The translations under genes and the position numbers were made by a program. The notes under the pieces are model-generated. The model saw nothing but the letters and a program-made list of their open reading frames with translations. It did not search any database and had not been told where the DNA came from. A DNA stretch of 64,000 bases, from the NCBI RefSeq assembly GCF_042677205.1, contig NZ_JBHTIU010000008.1:62001-126000 (forward strand). The letters run 5' to 3'. This stretch comes from Paenibacillus_L residui (GTDB lineage: Bacteria; Bacillota; Bacilli; Paenibacillales; NBRC-103111). Below, piece by piece: positions 42,607 to 52,443 of the stretch; position 1 is the first letter of the stretch, and every line of letters starts with the position of its first letter.

Positions 42607-42996
42607 CTATAGGGGCATAAGGAATAATTGATCAATCGAGTCCGCATCAAGCTCGACCCGGCTGCCGAACGGGTTCGGCGGATAGAACGGCCAAGGCTCG
42701 GCTCCCTGATCGAAGCCGACTTCATCGGAAATAAGTCCCGCCGTAAATGCGGGCTTTCCGGAGGCCCTTCTTCCGGCTCTTTTTTTCCGCTTATTCCTGC
42801 GGATGCGTGCCGTTTTGCCTTTGCTGCTTGCAGCAGCGGGCTCCACCCATGGAGCGTTATCGTTCAATATTAACTGGCCGTTGTGAACGCCTCCCAGAAT
42901 ACCGATTTGTCGGGCACCATCCTTCATAAGAGCTACAACCGGATACCCCCGGAACGGATGGCAGGTTTCTGGATCGACCGGGTAGATTCTGTACAC
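42607..42996 (-). CDS. Hypothetical protein, 129 residues
   Basis: Not recognised. The GTG start at 42996 is eight bases after AAGGAGGTG, and a good terminator follows, so the gene is real. The N-terminal half (VDPETCHPFRGYPVVALMKDGARQIGILGGVHNGQLILN) looks like a small beta-barrel, with a strand-turn pattern like that of short YuzF/KOW-type domains. A central Lys/Arg cluster (KGKTARIRRNKRKKRAGRRA) suggests nucleic-acid or polyanion binding. The C-terminal part is acidic with FYPPNPFGS. There is no signal peptide or membrane helix. Function unknown; a spore-associated small protein is one guess. Confidence 0.75.
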   Translation of the reverse strand: MYRIYPVDPETCHPFRGYPVVALMKDGARQIGILGGVHNGQLILNDNAPWVEPAAASSKGKTARIRRNKRKKRAGRRASGKPAFTAGLISDEVGFDQGAEPWPFYPPNPFGSRVELDADSIDQLFLMPL

Positions 42997-43187
42997 CTGC
43001 TTGCACCTCCTTAGTCAATTCACAATAGTATATTCACCTATTGCGGCAGGCGAATAGACGAATACCGGGGGTGCCCGCCCATTTTATTGTTTCACCGCGA
43101 TGGCGATTCTTGAGCGGATATGCTAAACTGTTGGAATAGAAACGGGTAAGCTCGTTACATATAACCTCGTAAGGGAAGAGATGAACC

Positions 43188-44744
43188 ATGCTTGAGACCA
43201 ATCAGGAAAAAGTGAGAGAAACAGGAGTTCTGTTCTTTATTTTCGGAGCGACCGGAGATCTCGCCAGCCGCAAGCTGTTTCCCGCTATATACAGCTTGTT
43301 TAAGGAAGGCAAGCTGTCCGACAAGTTTGCGGTCATCGGCTTAGCCCGCCGCGAAAGAAGTCGGGAGCAATTTCATGAAGATGTGCTCCGTTCGATTCAG
43401 GAATTCGCTCGGTACAAGGCATCCCCCGACGATCCGGAATGGGGCCGTTTCGTGGAGCATTTTGAGTATATGTCGCTGGACATCAATCGGGTAGAGGCGT
43501 TCAACGAATTAAATATAGCGGCGGAAAGGCTGGAGGAGCAGTTCGGAATAGCCGGTAACCGGTTGTTCTATCTGGCGCTGGCCCCGGATTTGTTCGGAAG
43601 CGTTGCCCACAATCTGAAGGCGGGGGGACTGCTTCAGACCGCCGGGTGGCACCGTCTCGTTATCGAGAAGCCGTTCGGATTCGACCTGCCTTCCGCGGAG
43701 AAGCTGAATAAGGAAATCCGGGAAGTTTTCGAGGAGCATGAAGTATACCGGATCGACCACTACCTCGGCAAGGAAATGGTTCAGAACATCGATGTGATCC
43801 GCTTCGCCAATGCGTTCTTCGAGCCTCTCTGGAACAACAAATATATCGCCAACATTCAGATTACTCTTGGAGAAACAGTGGGAGTGGAGGACCGCGGGGG
43901 GTATTACGATCACTCCGGGGCTCTTCGTGACATGGGGCAGAACCATATGCTCCAGATGGTCGCCATGATGGCTATGGAACCGCCGAGCCGTCTTCATCCG
44001 GAAGATATCCACGACGAGAAGGTTAAGGTGCTTCGTTCTCTAAGACCCTTCACCTCCGCAGAGGATGTCCGCAAGCATGTCATACGTGGACAGTACACGG
44101 AAGGACAAGCCAACGGACGGCCGCTGCCGGGATACCGGTCGGAGGATAAGGTGAATCCCGATTCGACAACCGAAACTTATTTCGCCGCCAAGGTCTATGT
44201 CGACAATTTCCGTTGGGCGGGAGTTCCGTTCTACATTCGGACCGGCAAGCGACTCCCGGTGAAAACAACCGAAGTCGTCGTCGAGTTCAAAAATATGCCG
44301 AAGAACGTATACCACGGCAGGAAAACGGGATTGGAGCCGAACCTTCTAGTGTTCCGCGTGCAGCCTATGGAAGGCATCTACATTAAAATTAATGCCAAGA
44401 GACCGGGCTCTGAAGGCGTTATCGTTCCGGTGGCGATGGATTTTTGCCAAAGCTGCCAGGTCGGCTTGAATACGCCGGAAGCGTACGAAAGACTGCTGTT
44501 CGATGCGGCCAGGGGTGATTCGACTTACTTTACCCGCTGGGATGAAGTTGCCCTTGCTTGGCAATATGTCGATCAGATCGCTTCGGCTTGGGCTGAGGAT
44601 GCGAGTGATCTCAGAATGTATCCGGCAGGCTCCTGGGGGCCGGAGGAGGCCCAGGCTTTGCTGGAGCAGGACGGCTTCCATTGGTGGCCTGTCAATGGCC
44701 AGCAGGAGTCAGAAGTGGTCTGGGTGACCAATCGCAGCGAATAG
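43188..44744 (+). CDS. zwf: Glucose-6-phosphate 1-dehydrogenase
   Basis: 518-residue enzyme that oxidises glucose 6-phosphate to 6-phosphogluconolactone with NADP, the entry to the pentose phosphate pathway. The coenzyme fingerprint FGATGDLASRKLFPA (about 19-33) and the substrate/active-site motif RIDHYLGKE are present, as is EKPFG. Length is normal. The ATG at 43188 is preceded by AAGGGAAGAG; another ATG at 43181 is out of frame. It is transcribed alone with its own terminator; no gnd or pgl gene lies beside it. Confidence 0.97.
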   Translation: MLETNQEKVRETGVLFFIFGATGDLASRKLFPAIYSLFKEGKLSDKFAVIGLARRERSREQFHEDVLRSIQEFARYKASPDDPEWGRFVEHFEYMSLDINRVEAFNELNIAAERLEEQFGIAGNRLFYLALAPDLFGSVAHNLKAGGLLQTAGWHRLVIEKPFGFDLPSAEKLNKEIREVFEEHEVYRIDHYLGKEMVQNIDVIRFANAFFEPLWNNKYIANIQITLGETVGVEDRGGYYDHSGALRDMGQNHMLQMVAMMAMEPPSRLHPEDIHDEKVKVLRSLRPFTSAEDVRKHVIRGQYTEGQANGRPLPGYRSEDKVNPDSTTETYFAAKVYVDNFRWAGVPFYIRTGKRLPVKTTEVVVEFKNMPKNVYHGRKTGLEPNLLVFRVQPMEGIYIKINAKRPGSEGVIVPVAMDFCQSCQVGLNTPEAYERLLFDAARGDSTYFTRWDEVALAWQYVDQIASAWAEDASDLRMYPAGSWGPEEAQALLEQDGFHWWPVNGQQESEVVWVTNRSE

Positions 44745-44783
44745 GAGAAGGCAGGAAGGACAGGCGACCGCCATTCCTGTTCG

Positions 44784-44813
44784 GGCCACTTGCGAATAGC
44801 AGGTGGCCTTTCT
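44784..44813 (+). terminator. Terminator of zwf
   Basis: GGCCACTTGC and GCAGGTGGCC form a stem around GAATA, followed by TTTCTGC. The T-run is short but the stem is strong. Confidence 0.75.
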
Positions 44814-44966
44814 GCATTCCCCGGCGAAATATGGCTTATTTCAGCACCAGCGCTTCAGCCGGCCGGTTATCTATGAAATGCCGGCATATCCAATGAAAAA
44901 GGTGCAGGATAAATAAAAAGTGACTATAATAAAAAATACGGATCGTTCATAGAAGGATGTGAGGCC

Positions 44967-46031
44967 GTGACAAGAAGAGCTTTTTTGAAATGGCTGCTGA
45001 GCCTTGGTGCTGTGGCCGCGGCCTTTGGTATAGGATTATGGCGAGGATGGTTTGGCGCAGTCAACCGTTCCTCAGAGCAAGGCGGTTCCTCCGCCTCTCC
45101 GTCCCCGGAGCCGGCTCCTCCCGAAGCAGACCATAACGCGGGAGAAACCGGACCGCTGTTGACTCTGCTGATCCTAAGCGATCCCCATATTAATCCCGAC
45201 CTGCCCGAGCATAGCAAGCATTTGGCTCAAGCATTGGAAGATATGAAGAGGCTGCCTAATCCGCCGGATTCGGTTGTGATTACCGGTGATTTGACCGATT
45301 ATGGACGCAAGCAGGATTATCAGGAGTTAAGAAAAGTCCTGGGCAGATTCGAGCTTCCCCCTCTCTATGCGAACATGGGCAATCATGATTATTACGATAT
45401 TTGGATCAATGAGCAGGGTCAGTTCAATCGTGAAGGAATGCCTAACGGCAAGTCGGATGCCGATTCCCGGGAGTCCTTCCTCAACTTTATGGGCCAGGAG
45501 AAGCCATATCGTGATGTATGGATCAAGGGGGTTCATCTTATTCTCTTATCTCAGGAGGCATATGTAGAGGAGAGGCCGGAGGTAGGAGAAGGAGCCTGGT
45601 ATTCCGACCAACAGATGGCCTGGTTTAAGGAGCAGATGGAGCAGCATAAGGACGGCAAGCCGGCCTTCGTCATGATTCATCAGCCGCTTCCGCCCGCCGG
45701 GCAGGATGGAGGCTCGCATCGGCTCATTCGCGCCAACGAATTTCGCGATATTGTGAGAGACTGCCCGAACGTATTCGTGTTCTCGGGTCATCAGCATCAG
45801 GATTTTACTAACGGCATGAACCATTATGTTAAGGAAACCTTCCATTGGTTCCACAATTCCTCGGTCAGCCGGGTGATGAATCGCCGTTACGAGAACGCCC
45901 GGCCGGAGGCGGCACAAGGCCTGTATGTTGAAGTTTATGAAGACCGGGTCTTGTTGAAGGGCCGTGAATTTAGCGACGGGACCTGGATCGCGGAAGCCGA
46001 TTGGCTCGTGGAACTGGCTCGCGGGGCCTAA
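44967..46031 (+). CDS. Tat-exported calcineurin-like metallophosphoesterase
   Basis: 354-residue phosphoesterase with a textbook twin-arginine signal peptide: TRRAFLK at residues 2-8, then a hydrophobic stretch to about 25. The mature part has the dimetal motifs SDPH, GDLTD, GNHD, the lone His in MIHQPLP, and GHQH. It is probably exported folded with its metals and acts on phosphodiesters or phospholipids outside the membrane. The GTG start at 44967 is preceded by AGGATGTGAGG. It lies 10 kb from the tatC/tatA pair in this window, which could export it. It stands alone between zwf and prfC. Confidence 0.92.
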   Translation: MTRRAFLKWLLSLGAVAAAFGIGLWRGWFGAVNRSSEQGGSSASPSPEPAPPEADHNAGETGPLLTLLILSDPHINPDLPEHSKHLAQALEDMKRLPNPPDSVVITGDLTDYGRKQDYQELRKVLGRFELPPLYANMGNHDYYDIWINEQGQFNREGMPNGKSDADSRESFLNFMGQEKPYRDVWIKGVHLILLSQEAYVEERPEVGEGAWYSDQQMAWFKEQMEQHKDGKPAFVMIHQPLPPAGQDGGSHRLIRANEFRDIVRDCPNVFVFSGHQHQDFTNGMNHYVKETFHWFHNSSVSRVMNRRYENARPEAAQGLYVEVYEDRVLLKGREFSDGTWIAEADWLVELARGA

Positions 46032-46190
46032 TAATCACCAGTGCTTCCAGAGCGAGAGCGGCAATAGTTTCTGTGTTCAACTATCCGAAAGCTTGTACAA
46101 CGCAAGCAATAGAAAACAAGAGATGCATAGCATCATGTGCAAGTCATTATCTTTCGGGACAATTTATATATGGAAAGGGAATAGCACCGT

Positions 46191-47774
46191 ATGACGACTA
46201 AATTAAGTCAAGAGCTGCAAACGGAGGTTGACAGAAGAAGGACGTTTGCGATTATTTCTCACCCGGACGCCGGGAAAACGACACTAACCGAGAAGCTTCT
46301 GCTGTTTGGCGGCGCCATTCGCCTGGCGGGAACGGTTAAGGGAAGGAAAGCGAATAAACACGCGACCTCGGACTGGATGGAAATCGAGAAGCAGAGGGGA
46401 ATTTCCGTTACCTCCAGTGTCATGCAGTTTGATTATAACGGTAACCGTGTGAATATACTGGATACCCCCGGCCACCAAGATTTCAGTGAGGATACCTACC
46501 GCACCCTGACAGCCGCGGACAGCGCCGTCATGCTGATCGATTCGGCCAAGGGGGTCGAGGTTCAAACCAAGAAGCTGTTTCAGGTTTGCCGCCAGCGGGG
46601 AATTCCGATTTTTACCTTCATCAACAAGCTGGACCGGGAAGGACGCAACCCGTTCGACCTGCTGGAAGAGCTGGAGCAGGTGCTGGGCATCCGCTCTTAT
46701 CCGATGAATTGGCCGATAGGTTCGGGCAAGCAATTCTGCGGGGTGTATGACCGGGAGAAGACACGAATCGAGCTGTTCCAGGGGGACGATCACGATAAGA
46801 TAGAGGTGCAGCCCGTCAGCGGGTACGACGATCCGGCCATTAAAGAAATCGCCGGTGACTATTTGTACGAAAGGCTGTGTGAAGATCTCGAGCTGCTGGA
46901 TGTCGCGGGAGATCCGTTCGATATGGAGAAGGTGAAGCAAGGCGAACTGACTCCTGTTTTCTTCGGCAGCGCGATTAACAATTTTGGCGTACAGACATTC
47001 CTGGAGAATTTCCTGCAGCTGGCGCCCAAGCCGGAACCGAGGGAAAGCTCCGCCGGCCGCATTGAACCGACGAAGGAGCAGTTCAGCGGGTTCGTGTTCA
47101 AAATTCAGGCCAATATGAATCCGGCGCATCGCGATCGCGTCGCGTTCCTGCGAATCTGTTCCGGCAAATTCGAGCGGGGCATGTCCGTCAAGCATGTGAG
47201 GGCAGGCAAGGAGATCAAGCTTTCCCAGCCGCAGCAATTTCTGGCCCAGGACCGGGATATTGTAGACGTTGCCTATGCGGGAGACATTATAGGCCTGTAC
47301 GATCCGGGAATTTTCCGCATCGGAGATTCGTTAAGTCAGGCCACCGAAATAGTCTATGACGAGCTGCCTACGTTCTCTCCCGAGCTGTTCAGCAAAGTAA
47401 CCGTCAAGAATGCCATGAAGCATAAGCAGTATCAGAAAGGGATCGATCAGCTGACAGAGGAAGGAACCATTCAAGTTTTCCGGACGATCGGCTTCGAAGA
47501 CACGATCCTGGGCGTGGTCGGACAGCTTCAATTCGAGGTGTTCGAGTACCGGATGAAAGCGGAGTATGGAGTGGACGTTATGCTGCAGCGAATGAACTTC
47601 CAGTTCGCCCGCTGGCTTGTCGGTCCCTCGATCGACCCCGGCAAGTTCCGGATTAATTCCCAGCTCGTCAAGGATAAGAAGGATAATTACGTGGCTTTGT
47701 TTGAGAATGAGTATGCGCTTCGCACCGCCATGGAAAAAAATCCGGATCTTCAATTTTTGAATGTAGCTCCGTAA
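46191..47774 (+). CDS. prfC: Peptide chain release factor 3
   Basis: 527-residue translational GTPase that recycles RF1/RF2 from the ribosome. G1 is HPDAGKTT (about 24-31), G2 lies in QRGISVTSSV, G3 is DTPGHQDF, G4 is NKLD and the RF3-type domains II/III follow; the length is exactly that of the family. It is separated from EF-G/TetM by the KANKHATSDWMEIEKQRG insertion typical of RF3. The ATG at 46191 follows AAAGGGAA at a long distance, so initiation may be weak. Transcribed alone. Confidence 0.96.
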   Translation: MTTKLSQELQTEVDRRRTFAIISHPDAGKTTLTEKLLLFGGAIRLAGTVKGRKANKHATSDWMEIEKQRGISVTSSVMQFDYNGNRVNILDTPGHQDFSEDTYRTLTAADSAVMLIDSAKGVEVQTKKLFQVCRQRGIPIFTFINKLDREGRNPFDLLEELEQVLGIRSYPMNWPIGSGKQFCGVYDREKTRIELFQGDDHDKIEVQPVSGYDDPAIKEIAGDYLYERLCEDLELLDVAGDPFDMEKVKQGELTPVFFGSAINNFGVQTFLENFLQLAPKPEPRESSAGRIEPTKEQFSGFVFKIQANMNPAHRDRVAFLRICSGKFERGMSVKHVRAGKEIKLSQPQQFLAQDRDIVDVAYAGDIIGLYDPGIFRIGDSLSQATEIVYDELPTFSPELFSKVTVKNAMKHKQYQKGIDQLTEEGTIQVFRTIGFEDTILGVVGQLQFEVFEYRMKAEYGVDVMLQRMNFQFARWLVGPSIDPGKFRINSQLVKDKKDNYVALFENEYALRTAMEKNPDLQFLNVAP

Positions 47775-47851
47775 ATTACTGTGGGGGCGAACGGAAAGGT
47801 TTGTCTAACTGCAAGCAAGCGGGAGTTGTCAAACGGCTTGCGAACCTCGGG

Positions 47852-47884
47852 GAATCCGGTGGAGCCATATTCTTCACCGGATTC
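47852..47884 (+). terminator. Stem-loop after prfC
   Basis: GAATCCGGTG (47852-47861) and CACCGGATTC (47875-47884), a perfect 10-pair stem. No T-run follows (ATGTCCCG), so it is a weak or factor-dependent terminator. Confidence 0.5.
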
Positions 47885-47906
47885 ATGTCCCGCCGGGGGC
47901 AGGTAC

Positions 47907-47948
47907 CTGACCCGACAAGCATGATCGGATAAAATGAAAGCGATAACA
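47907..47948 (+). promoter_or_regulatory. Promoter with perfect cre box
   Basis: CTGACC (47907-47912) and TAAAAT (47930-47935) are 17 bases apart. TGAAAGCGATAACA (47935-47948) matches the cre consensus TGWAANCGNTNWCA at all 14 positions and covers the transcription start. CcpA bound here should block the membrane AraC gene, and through it the transporter operon, when glucose is present. Confidence 0.75.
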
Positions 47949-47993
47949 ATTTGTCTTGTCCGGATCTACAGATAAGCGAGGAGGAGCTGGGGT

Positions 47994-50285
47994 ATGGTTA
48001 AACCGATCCGCTTATGGAGGAGAATGAGCTTCAAGAAGAAGCTGCTGGTCTATTCTTTGCTGCTAAGCGTTATTCCCGTCATGCTGCTCGGCCTGATCTC
48101 CTCTTACATGGCCGGAAGCAGCGTGCAGGAGGAGGTGGACCGCAATCATCGGATTATTCTTAAACAGATGGAATATCAGATGGATGGTATTTTGAAAAGC
48201 CTGGACGCCTCTTCCCTGCAAATTGCCAGTGACCGGACCGTGGAGAAATCAGTCCGGCTCGGGATCTCCATGGATTCGTTGGAAACCTTGGAAACGACAT
48301 TGGAGATGAAAGAAATCATTCGGCAATACCGCAGCTATAACGGGACGCTCTTCAACGTATCATTGGTGTATAATCGGTTCGGCCAAGTGTATTCCAATCA
48401 TTACGGAATGCTTGCGCTCAACGATTTTCCCTATTACGAGCTGATTAAATTCGCCAGGCCGATGTATACGGGAGCGACGGTCGTCCCTCCCTATACCTAT
48501 CCGCAACAAACCGAGTTTCTCCTGCTGCGTCCGGTGCCGATTAATTCTCCGGTTATGGAAGGCTGGCTGCTGCTGCATGTCGACCCGGAGATTATAGAGG
48601 AGGTTTTCCAGTCGGTCAGCCTGGGCAACGGGCGAAAGCTGCTTGTAATCGACGAGCAGGGACGCATCGTGCTGAGCAGCAATAAAGCCGATATCGGTAC
48701 CAAGCTCACCGCCACCAATGATTTGCATCAATTTTGGCAAAATCCTTCCAGCTTTACAGGACCTTATACATACAATAAGCAGCAATACCATCTGTCTTCG
48801 GAGAAGTCCTCCTTCAATAACTGGACTTATCTGGCGATGACTCCGTATTCCGAGTTAACGGCCAAATCTGATCATATCCAACGGCTCACCTGGATAACCG
48901 TCATCATTCTGATCGGACTCTGGATGTTGATCTCCGTCATCGGATCGCATCGGCTATATTTTCCGATCCAAAGGCTTGCGGGCAAATTCTCCGGATCGGA
49001 CCGGGAGGCGGATGATCTTAATGCTCTGGACTCCTATTTGGAGAAGGTACTGAGGATCAATGAAGGGCTGCGGCTTCAGTATCAGGAACAGCTTCCCCAC
49101 TTGAAGGAAAGCGTGCTATTCAAGCTGCTTAGAGGAGAGATGACCGAGGATGAGTTAGCCTTCCATTCGGCGAATAAACATTTGGCGCTTGACGGAAGCC
49201 GGTTCTATCTATTGGCTCTGGAAGTGGATCAGCCGGTTAAATTTTGGCGGAAATATCAGACCCGAGACCGCTCGCTGATGATGTACGCTCTGTCCAAGCT
49301 GATTCAGGAAATTTGTGAGGAGATGCCGACCTGTGTGACGTTGACTCCCAATCCGGGACAGATCATCTGCATTCTCGGCACAGAACGGAATGATGATGCG
49401 ACCTGGAGCCGGATCAACGAAATGAGCCGTCTCATCCGGGAGAAGGTGAAAGAATATTTTCAGCATACGATTACCGTCGCCATTAGCGATGCCCAGCCTT
49501 CCCTGACGGCTGTCAGCCTTGGCTATGAACAAGCGCTCCAACTGCTTCGTTATCGTTTTGTAATGGGCGGGAATGCGACCATTACCCGCGAGATTGCGGA
49601 GAATTCAACGATGCTCCGGCAGTTCAATCATTTTTTCGCCAAATGGCAGAGAAGGATTCTGGCAAGTATTGCCGAGGGGGATATAGAGCAAGCCCGGAAC
49701 CAGTTCGCGGAAATGATGGAGGACGTCCCTCATTTTATGGCCAATGTGGAAAGCGTGCTTGGCTTGATGGCTTATTTGCTAGGGGAAATCGACCAATGCT
49801 TACAGGATAGAGGCTATGATCTTCATGAATGGATGGATGATCAGCTCTATATGAATATTTATTCCGCCTCGTCCCTCGAAGAGGTCCGTCAGTGGTTCTG
49901 CAATGAGCTATTCCCGTCCATTCAGCGCGAGATGGAGCAGTCCCGGCAGTCCAAACAGGCCTTGCTGATCAGCCAGGTGATTGACTACATTCATGAAAGA
50001 TTCGAGACGGATTTATCCCTGCAGCAGGTCGCGGAGCATTTTCACTGTTCCCCCTCCCAGCTAAGCCGCGCTTTCAAGGAAGAGAAGGGGATCAATTTCG
50101 TCGATTATCTTATCGACTACCGAATGAACAGGGCGAAGGAATGGCTGGCCCATTCCGATTTATCGATTAAAGAGATTACGGAAAAGCTGCGTTACGCAAC
50201 GACTCAAAATTTTACCCGTGTCTTCAAGCAGTGCACGGGGATGCCGCCGGGAAAATACCGTGAGCAATTTCGTCAAGGATCTTAG
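47994..50285 (+). CDS. Membrane-bound AraC-family regulator with Cache-like sensor
   Basis: 763-residue protein: membrane helix near 18-40, extracellular Cache-like sensor (about 45-300), second helix (about 302-322), long cytoplasmic linker, and C-terminal AraC domain (about 660-760) with LSLQQVAEHFHCSPSQLSRAF and IKEITEKLRYATTQNFTRVF. This is the one-component counterpart of YesMN-type systems that control LplB/YtcP sugar importers in Paenibacillus. The ATG at 47994 follows GGAGGAGCTGGGG. It is separated from the transporter operon by a terminator and presumably activates it from the membrane upon binding an extracellular glycan. Confidence 0.93.
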   Translation: MVKPIRLWRRMSFKKKLLVYSLLLSVIPVMLLGLISSYMAGSSVQEEVDRNHRIILKQMEYQMDGILKSLDASSLQIASDRTVEKSVRLGISMDSLETLETTLEMKEIIRQYRSYNGTLFNVSLVYNRFGQVYSNHYGMLALNDFPYYELIKFARPMYTGATVVPPYTYPQQTEFLLLRPVPINSPVMEGWLLLHVDPEIIEEVFQSVSLGNGRKLLVIDEQGRIVLSSNKADIGTKLTATNDLHQFWQNPSSFTGPYTYNKQQYHLSSEKSSFNNWTYLAMTPYSELTAKSDHIQRLTWITVIILIGLWMLISVIGSHRLYFPIQRLAGKFSGSDREADDLNALDSYLEKVLRINEGLRLQYQEQLPHLKESVLFKLLRGEMTEDELAFHSANKHLALDGSRFYLLALEVDQPVKFWRKYQTRDRSLMMYALSKLIQEICEEMPTCVTLTPNPGQIICILGTERNDDATWSRINEMSRLIREKVKEYFQHTITVAISDAQPSLTAVSLGYEQALQLLRYRFVMGGNATITREIAENSTMLRQFNHFFAKWQRRILASIAEGDIEQARNQFAEMMEDVPHFMANVESVLGLMAYLLGEIDQCLQDRGYDLHEWMDDQLYMNIYSASSLEEVRQWFCNELFPSIQREMEQSRQSKQALLISQVIDYIHERFETDLSLQQVAEHFHCSPSQLSRAFKEEKGINFVDYLIDYRMNRAKEWLAHSDLSIKEITEKLRYATTQNFTRVFKQCTGMPPGKYREQFRQGS

Positions 50286-50323
50286 CATCGGGAAGCGCGG
50301 GCTGGATTATAGACAGGTATAAT

Positions 50324-50358
50324 ACCTTTCTTCCTAATCGGGGAAAGGTTCTTTTTTT
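50324..50358 (+). terminator. Terminator of the membrane AraC gene
   Basis: ACCTTTC (50324-50330) and GAAAGGT (50343-50349) around a 12-base loop, then TCTTTTTTTG. Confidence 0.85.
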
Positions 50359-50471
50359 GCCTGTTTTGTTTCTTATTTTGCCCTGATTGTATGCAAGAAT
50401 GGAAACTTCCCGTTTGCCGCCGTTTCTTGTACAGTACGGTTACAAACCGAATGAAAGGAGAGAAGCCGACC

Positions 50472-51437
50472 ATGAAACCGGCTGCAGAATCGAAAGCGCA
50501 TTCAAGGATGCCCGTTCAATCCCCCGCCGGATGGGGCCGGATGAGGAAGAAGATATGGCAGAGCCGTTATATGTATGTATTTGTGCTGCCGGGCTTCCTT
50601 TATTTTATCATCTACAAATATGTTCCGCTGCTGGGGTCTGTCATTGCCTTCAAAGAATACAGCCCATTCCAAGGGTTTATGGACAGTCCCTGGGTCGGCT
50701 GGGCCCATTTTGCCAGGATTTTCGATAATGCGGAAGTGGTGCAGGTGCTGATCAATACGCTGGTGCTGTCGTTTCTGCAAATCGCCTTTGCCTTTCCGGT
50801 TCCCATACTATTGGCGGTTATGCTGAACGAGGTTCGCCACGAACGATTCAAGAAGCTTATTCAATCGATCGTCTACCTTCCGCATTTTTTGTCCTGGGTG
50901 GTGGTTATCGGAATTGTAACGATTTTCCTGCGAAGCGACGGGCTCATCAACGGGATCCTGCAAGCCTGGTTCGGCATGGAGCCGATTCTGTTCCTGCAAA
51001 TTCCCGCTCTGTTCAAGCCGCTGCTCGTATTGGAGGTCATCTGGAAGGAGTCGGGCTGGGGAACGATCATCTTCCTCGCGGCCTTGGCGGGAGTCAATCC
51101 GGAGCTCTATGAAGCGGCCGTAGTCGACGGGGCCAGCAGGCTGCGAAGGATCTGGCATATTACACTTCCCGCGATCCGCAGTACGGTAGTCATCTTGCTT
51201 ATATTGCGCCTTGGTACCGTACTGGACAACGGTTTCGAGCAGGTGTTTCTGATGCTGAATCCCTATGTGATGGAAGTGGGAAATGTGCTGGATACTTATG
51301 TTTATTACAAAGGCATTTTACAGTCGGATTTCAGCTTTGCCACCGCTGTTGGCCTGTTTAAGTCCGTCGTAGGGCTCATTCTGGTGATCGGGGCGAACCG
51401 GCTGGCCAAGAGATTCGGGGAAGAAGGCATTTATTAG
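50472..51437 (+). CDS. Sugar ABC transporter permease, LplB type
   Basis: 321-residue inner-membrane permease of the LplB family: six helices and the EAA loop YEAAVVDGASRLRRIWHITLP (about 210-230) that contacts the ATPase. The N-terminal polar tail of about 30 residues is usual. The ATG at 50472 follows AAAGGAGAG; the upstream frame from 50391 runs through the leader. The cluster has no ATPase gene, so a shared MsmX-type ATPase would be used, as for other LplB/YtcP systems. 25 bases separate it from the next permease. Confidence 0.94.
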   Translation: MKPAAESKAHSRMPVQSPAGWGRMRKKIWQSRYMYVFVLPGFLYFIIYKYVPLLGSVIAFKEYSPFQGFMDSPWVGWAHFARIFDNAEVVQVLINTLVLSFLQIAFAFPVPILLAVMLNEVRHERFKKLIQSIVYLPHFLSWVVVIGIVTIFLRSDGLINGILQAWFGMEPILFLQIPALFKPLLVLEVIWKESGWGTIIFLAALAGVNPELYEAAVVDGASRLRRIWHITLPAIRSTVVILLILRLGTVLDNGFEQVFLMLNPYVMEVGNVLDTYVYYKGILQSDFSFATAVGLFKSVVGLILVIGANRLAKRFGEEGIY

Positions 51438-51462
51438 CAGATATACACCGGGAGGGATACGC

Positions 51463-52332
51463 ATGTTTCACCGAACCGTCGGAGACCGGATTCTGGAGAC
51501 GGTCAATATCGTGCTGCTTGTGTTAATCGCCGTCAGCATGTTCATTCCTTTTCTGTATATTTTCTCGGTCTCCTTCTCTTCCATGAAAGATTTTCTGGAG
51601 AATGATTTTATTCTGTGGCCCAAGGAATGGGTGGCGGACGCGTACAAGTATATTCTCGGCAACGACCGCTTCATCCGGTCCATCGGGGTGACGGTCTTCA
51701 TAACGGTAGCAGGAACGCTGATGAATCTGCTCTTTACGACGACGATGGCGTATGGCTTGTCGCGGGATTTCGCGGGCCAAAGAACGATCCTTTTCATGGT
51801 GCTGTTTACCTTCCTGTTCGGAGCCGGCATTATTCCGACCTATCTGGTTGTCAAAGAGACCGGGCTTCTGGACTCCGTCTGGGCGCTCATTATACCTGTG
51901 CTGATCAGCCCGTGGAATCTGATCGTTATCCGCCAGTTCTTCCGCAATATTCCCGAAGAATTGCACGAGGCCGCGATTGTGGACGGAGCCAATCCTTTTA
52001 CGATATTCGGGCGCATCATCCTTCCGCTGTCCAAGCCGGCGTTGGCCACCTTCGGCCTGTTCTACGCTGTCAGTCACTGGAATTCTTATTTTACGGGCTT
52101 GATCTATATCAGCAATCCGGCCAAGTGGCCCATACAGGTGCTGCTGCGCCAAATTGTCGTCGTGAATGACAACACCTCCTTGCTGGAGCAGCAGACCTTG
52201 GTTCAGCCGCCCCCGGCGGAGACGATTCAGATGGCCGCTATTTTGTTGGCGACGGTCCCTATTTTGGCGGTTTATCCGTTTCTGCAGAAGCATTTCGCCA
52301 AGGGGGTGATGCTCGGTTCGGTCAAAGGCTGA
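51463..52332 (+). CDS. Sugar ABC transporter permease, YtcP/LplC type
   Basis: 289-residue second permease: six helices and EAA loop LHEAAIVDGANPFTIFGRIILP (about 167-188). Pairs with the LplB-type subunit. The ATG at 51463 follows GGGAGG. These heterodimers import oligosaccharides from pectin, xylan, mannan or heparin-like glycans; the present substrate is not evident because no glycosidase gene is in the operon. Confidence 0.94.
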   Translation: MFHRTVGDRILETVNIVLLVLIAVSMFIPFLYIFSVSFSSMKDFLENDFILWPKEWVADAYKYILGNDRFIRSIGVTVFITVAGTLMNLLFTTTMAYGLSRDFAGQRTILFMVLFTFLFGAGIIPTYLVVKETGLLDSVWALIIPVLISPWNLIVIRQFFRNIPEELHEAAIVDGANPFTIFGRIILPLSKPALATFGLFYAVSHWNSYFTGLIYISNPAKWPIQVLLRQIVVVNDNTSLLEQQTLVQPPPAETIQMAAILLATVPILAVYPFLQKHFAKGVMLGSVKG

Positions 52333-52443
52333 CTATTTCATGCCGGCGTTCCGGGAATCTGTCCGATTTATCGATGACGCAACGATTCCGGGATGACAAG
52401 AGGGTGGCACAAGATTCGCTCATTATAAGCGGAGGTGGTCGTA

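Noticed and set aside
46284..47237. 317-codon minus-strand frame
   Set aside because: Antisense shadow of prfC, whose GTPase motifs are complete.
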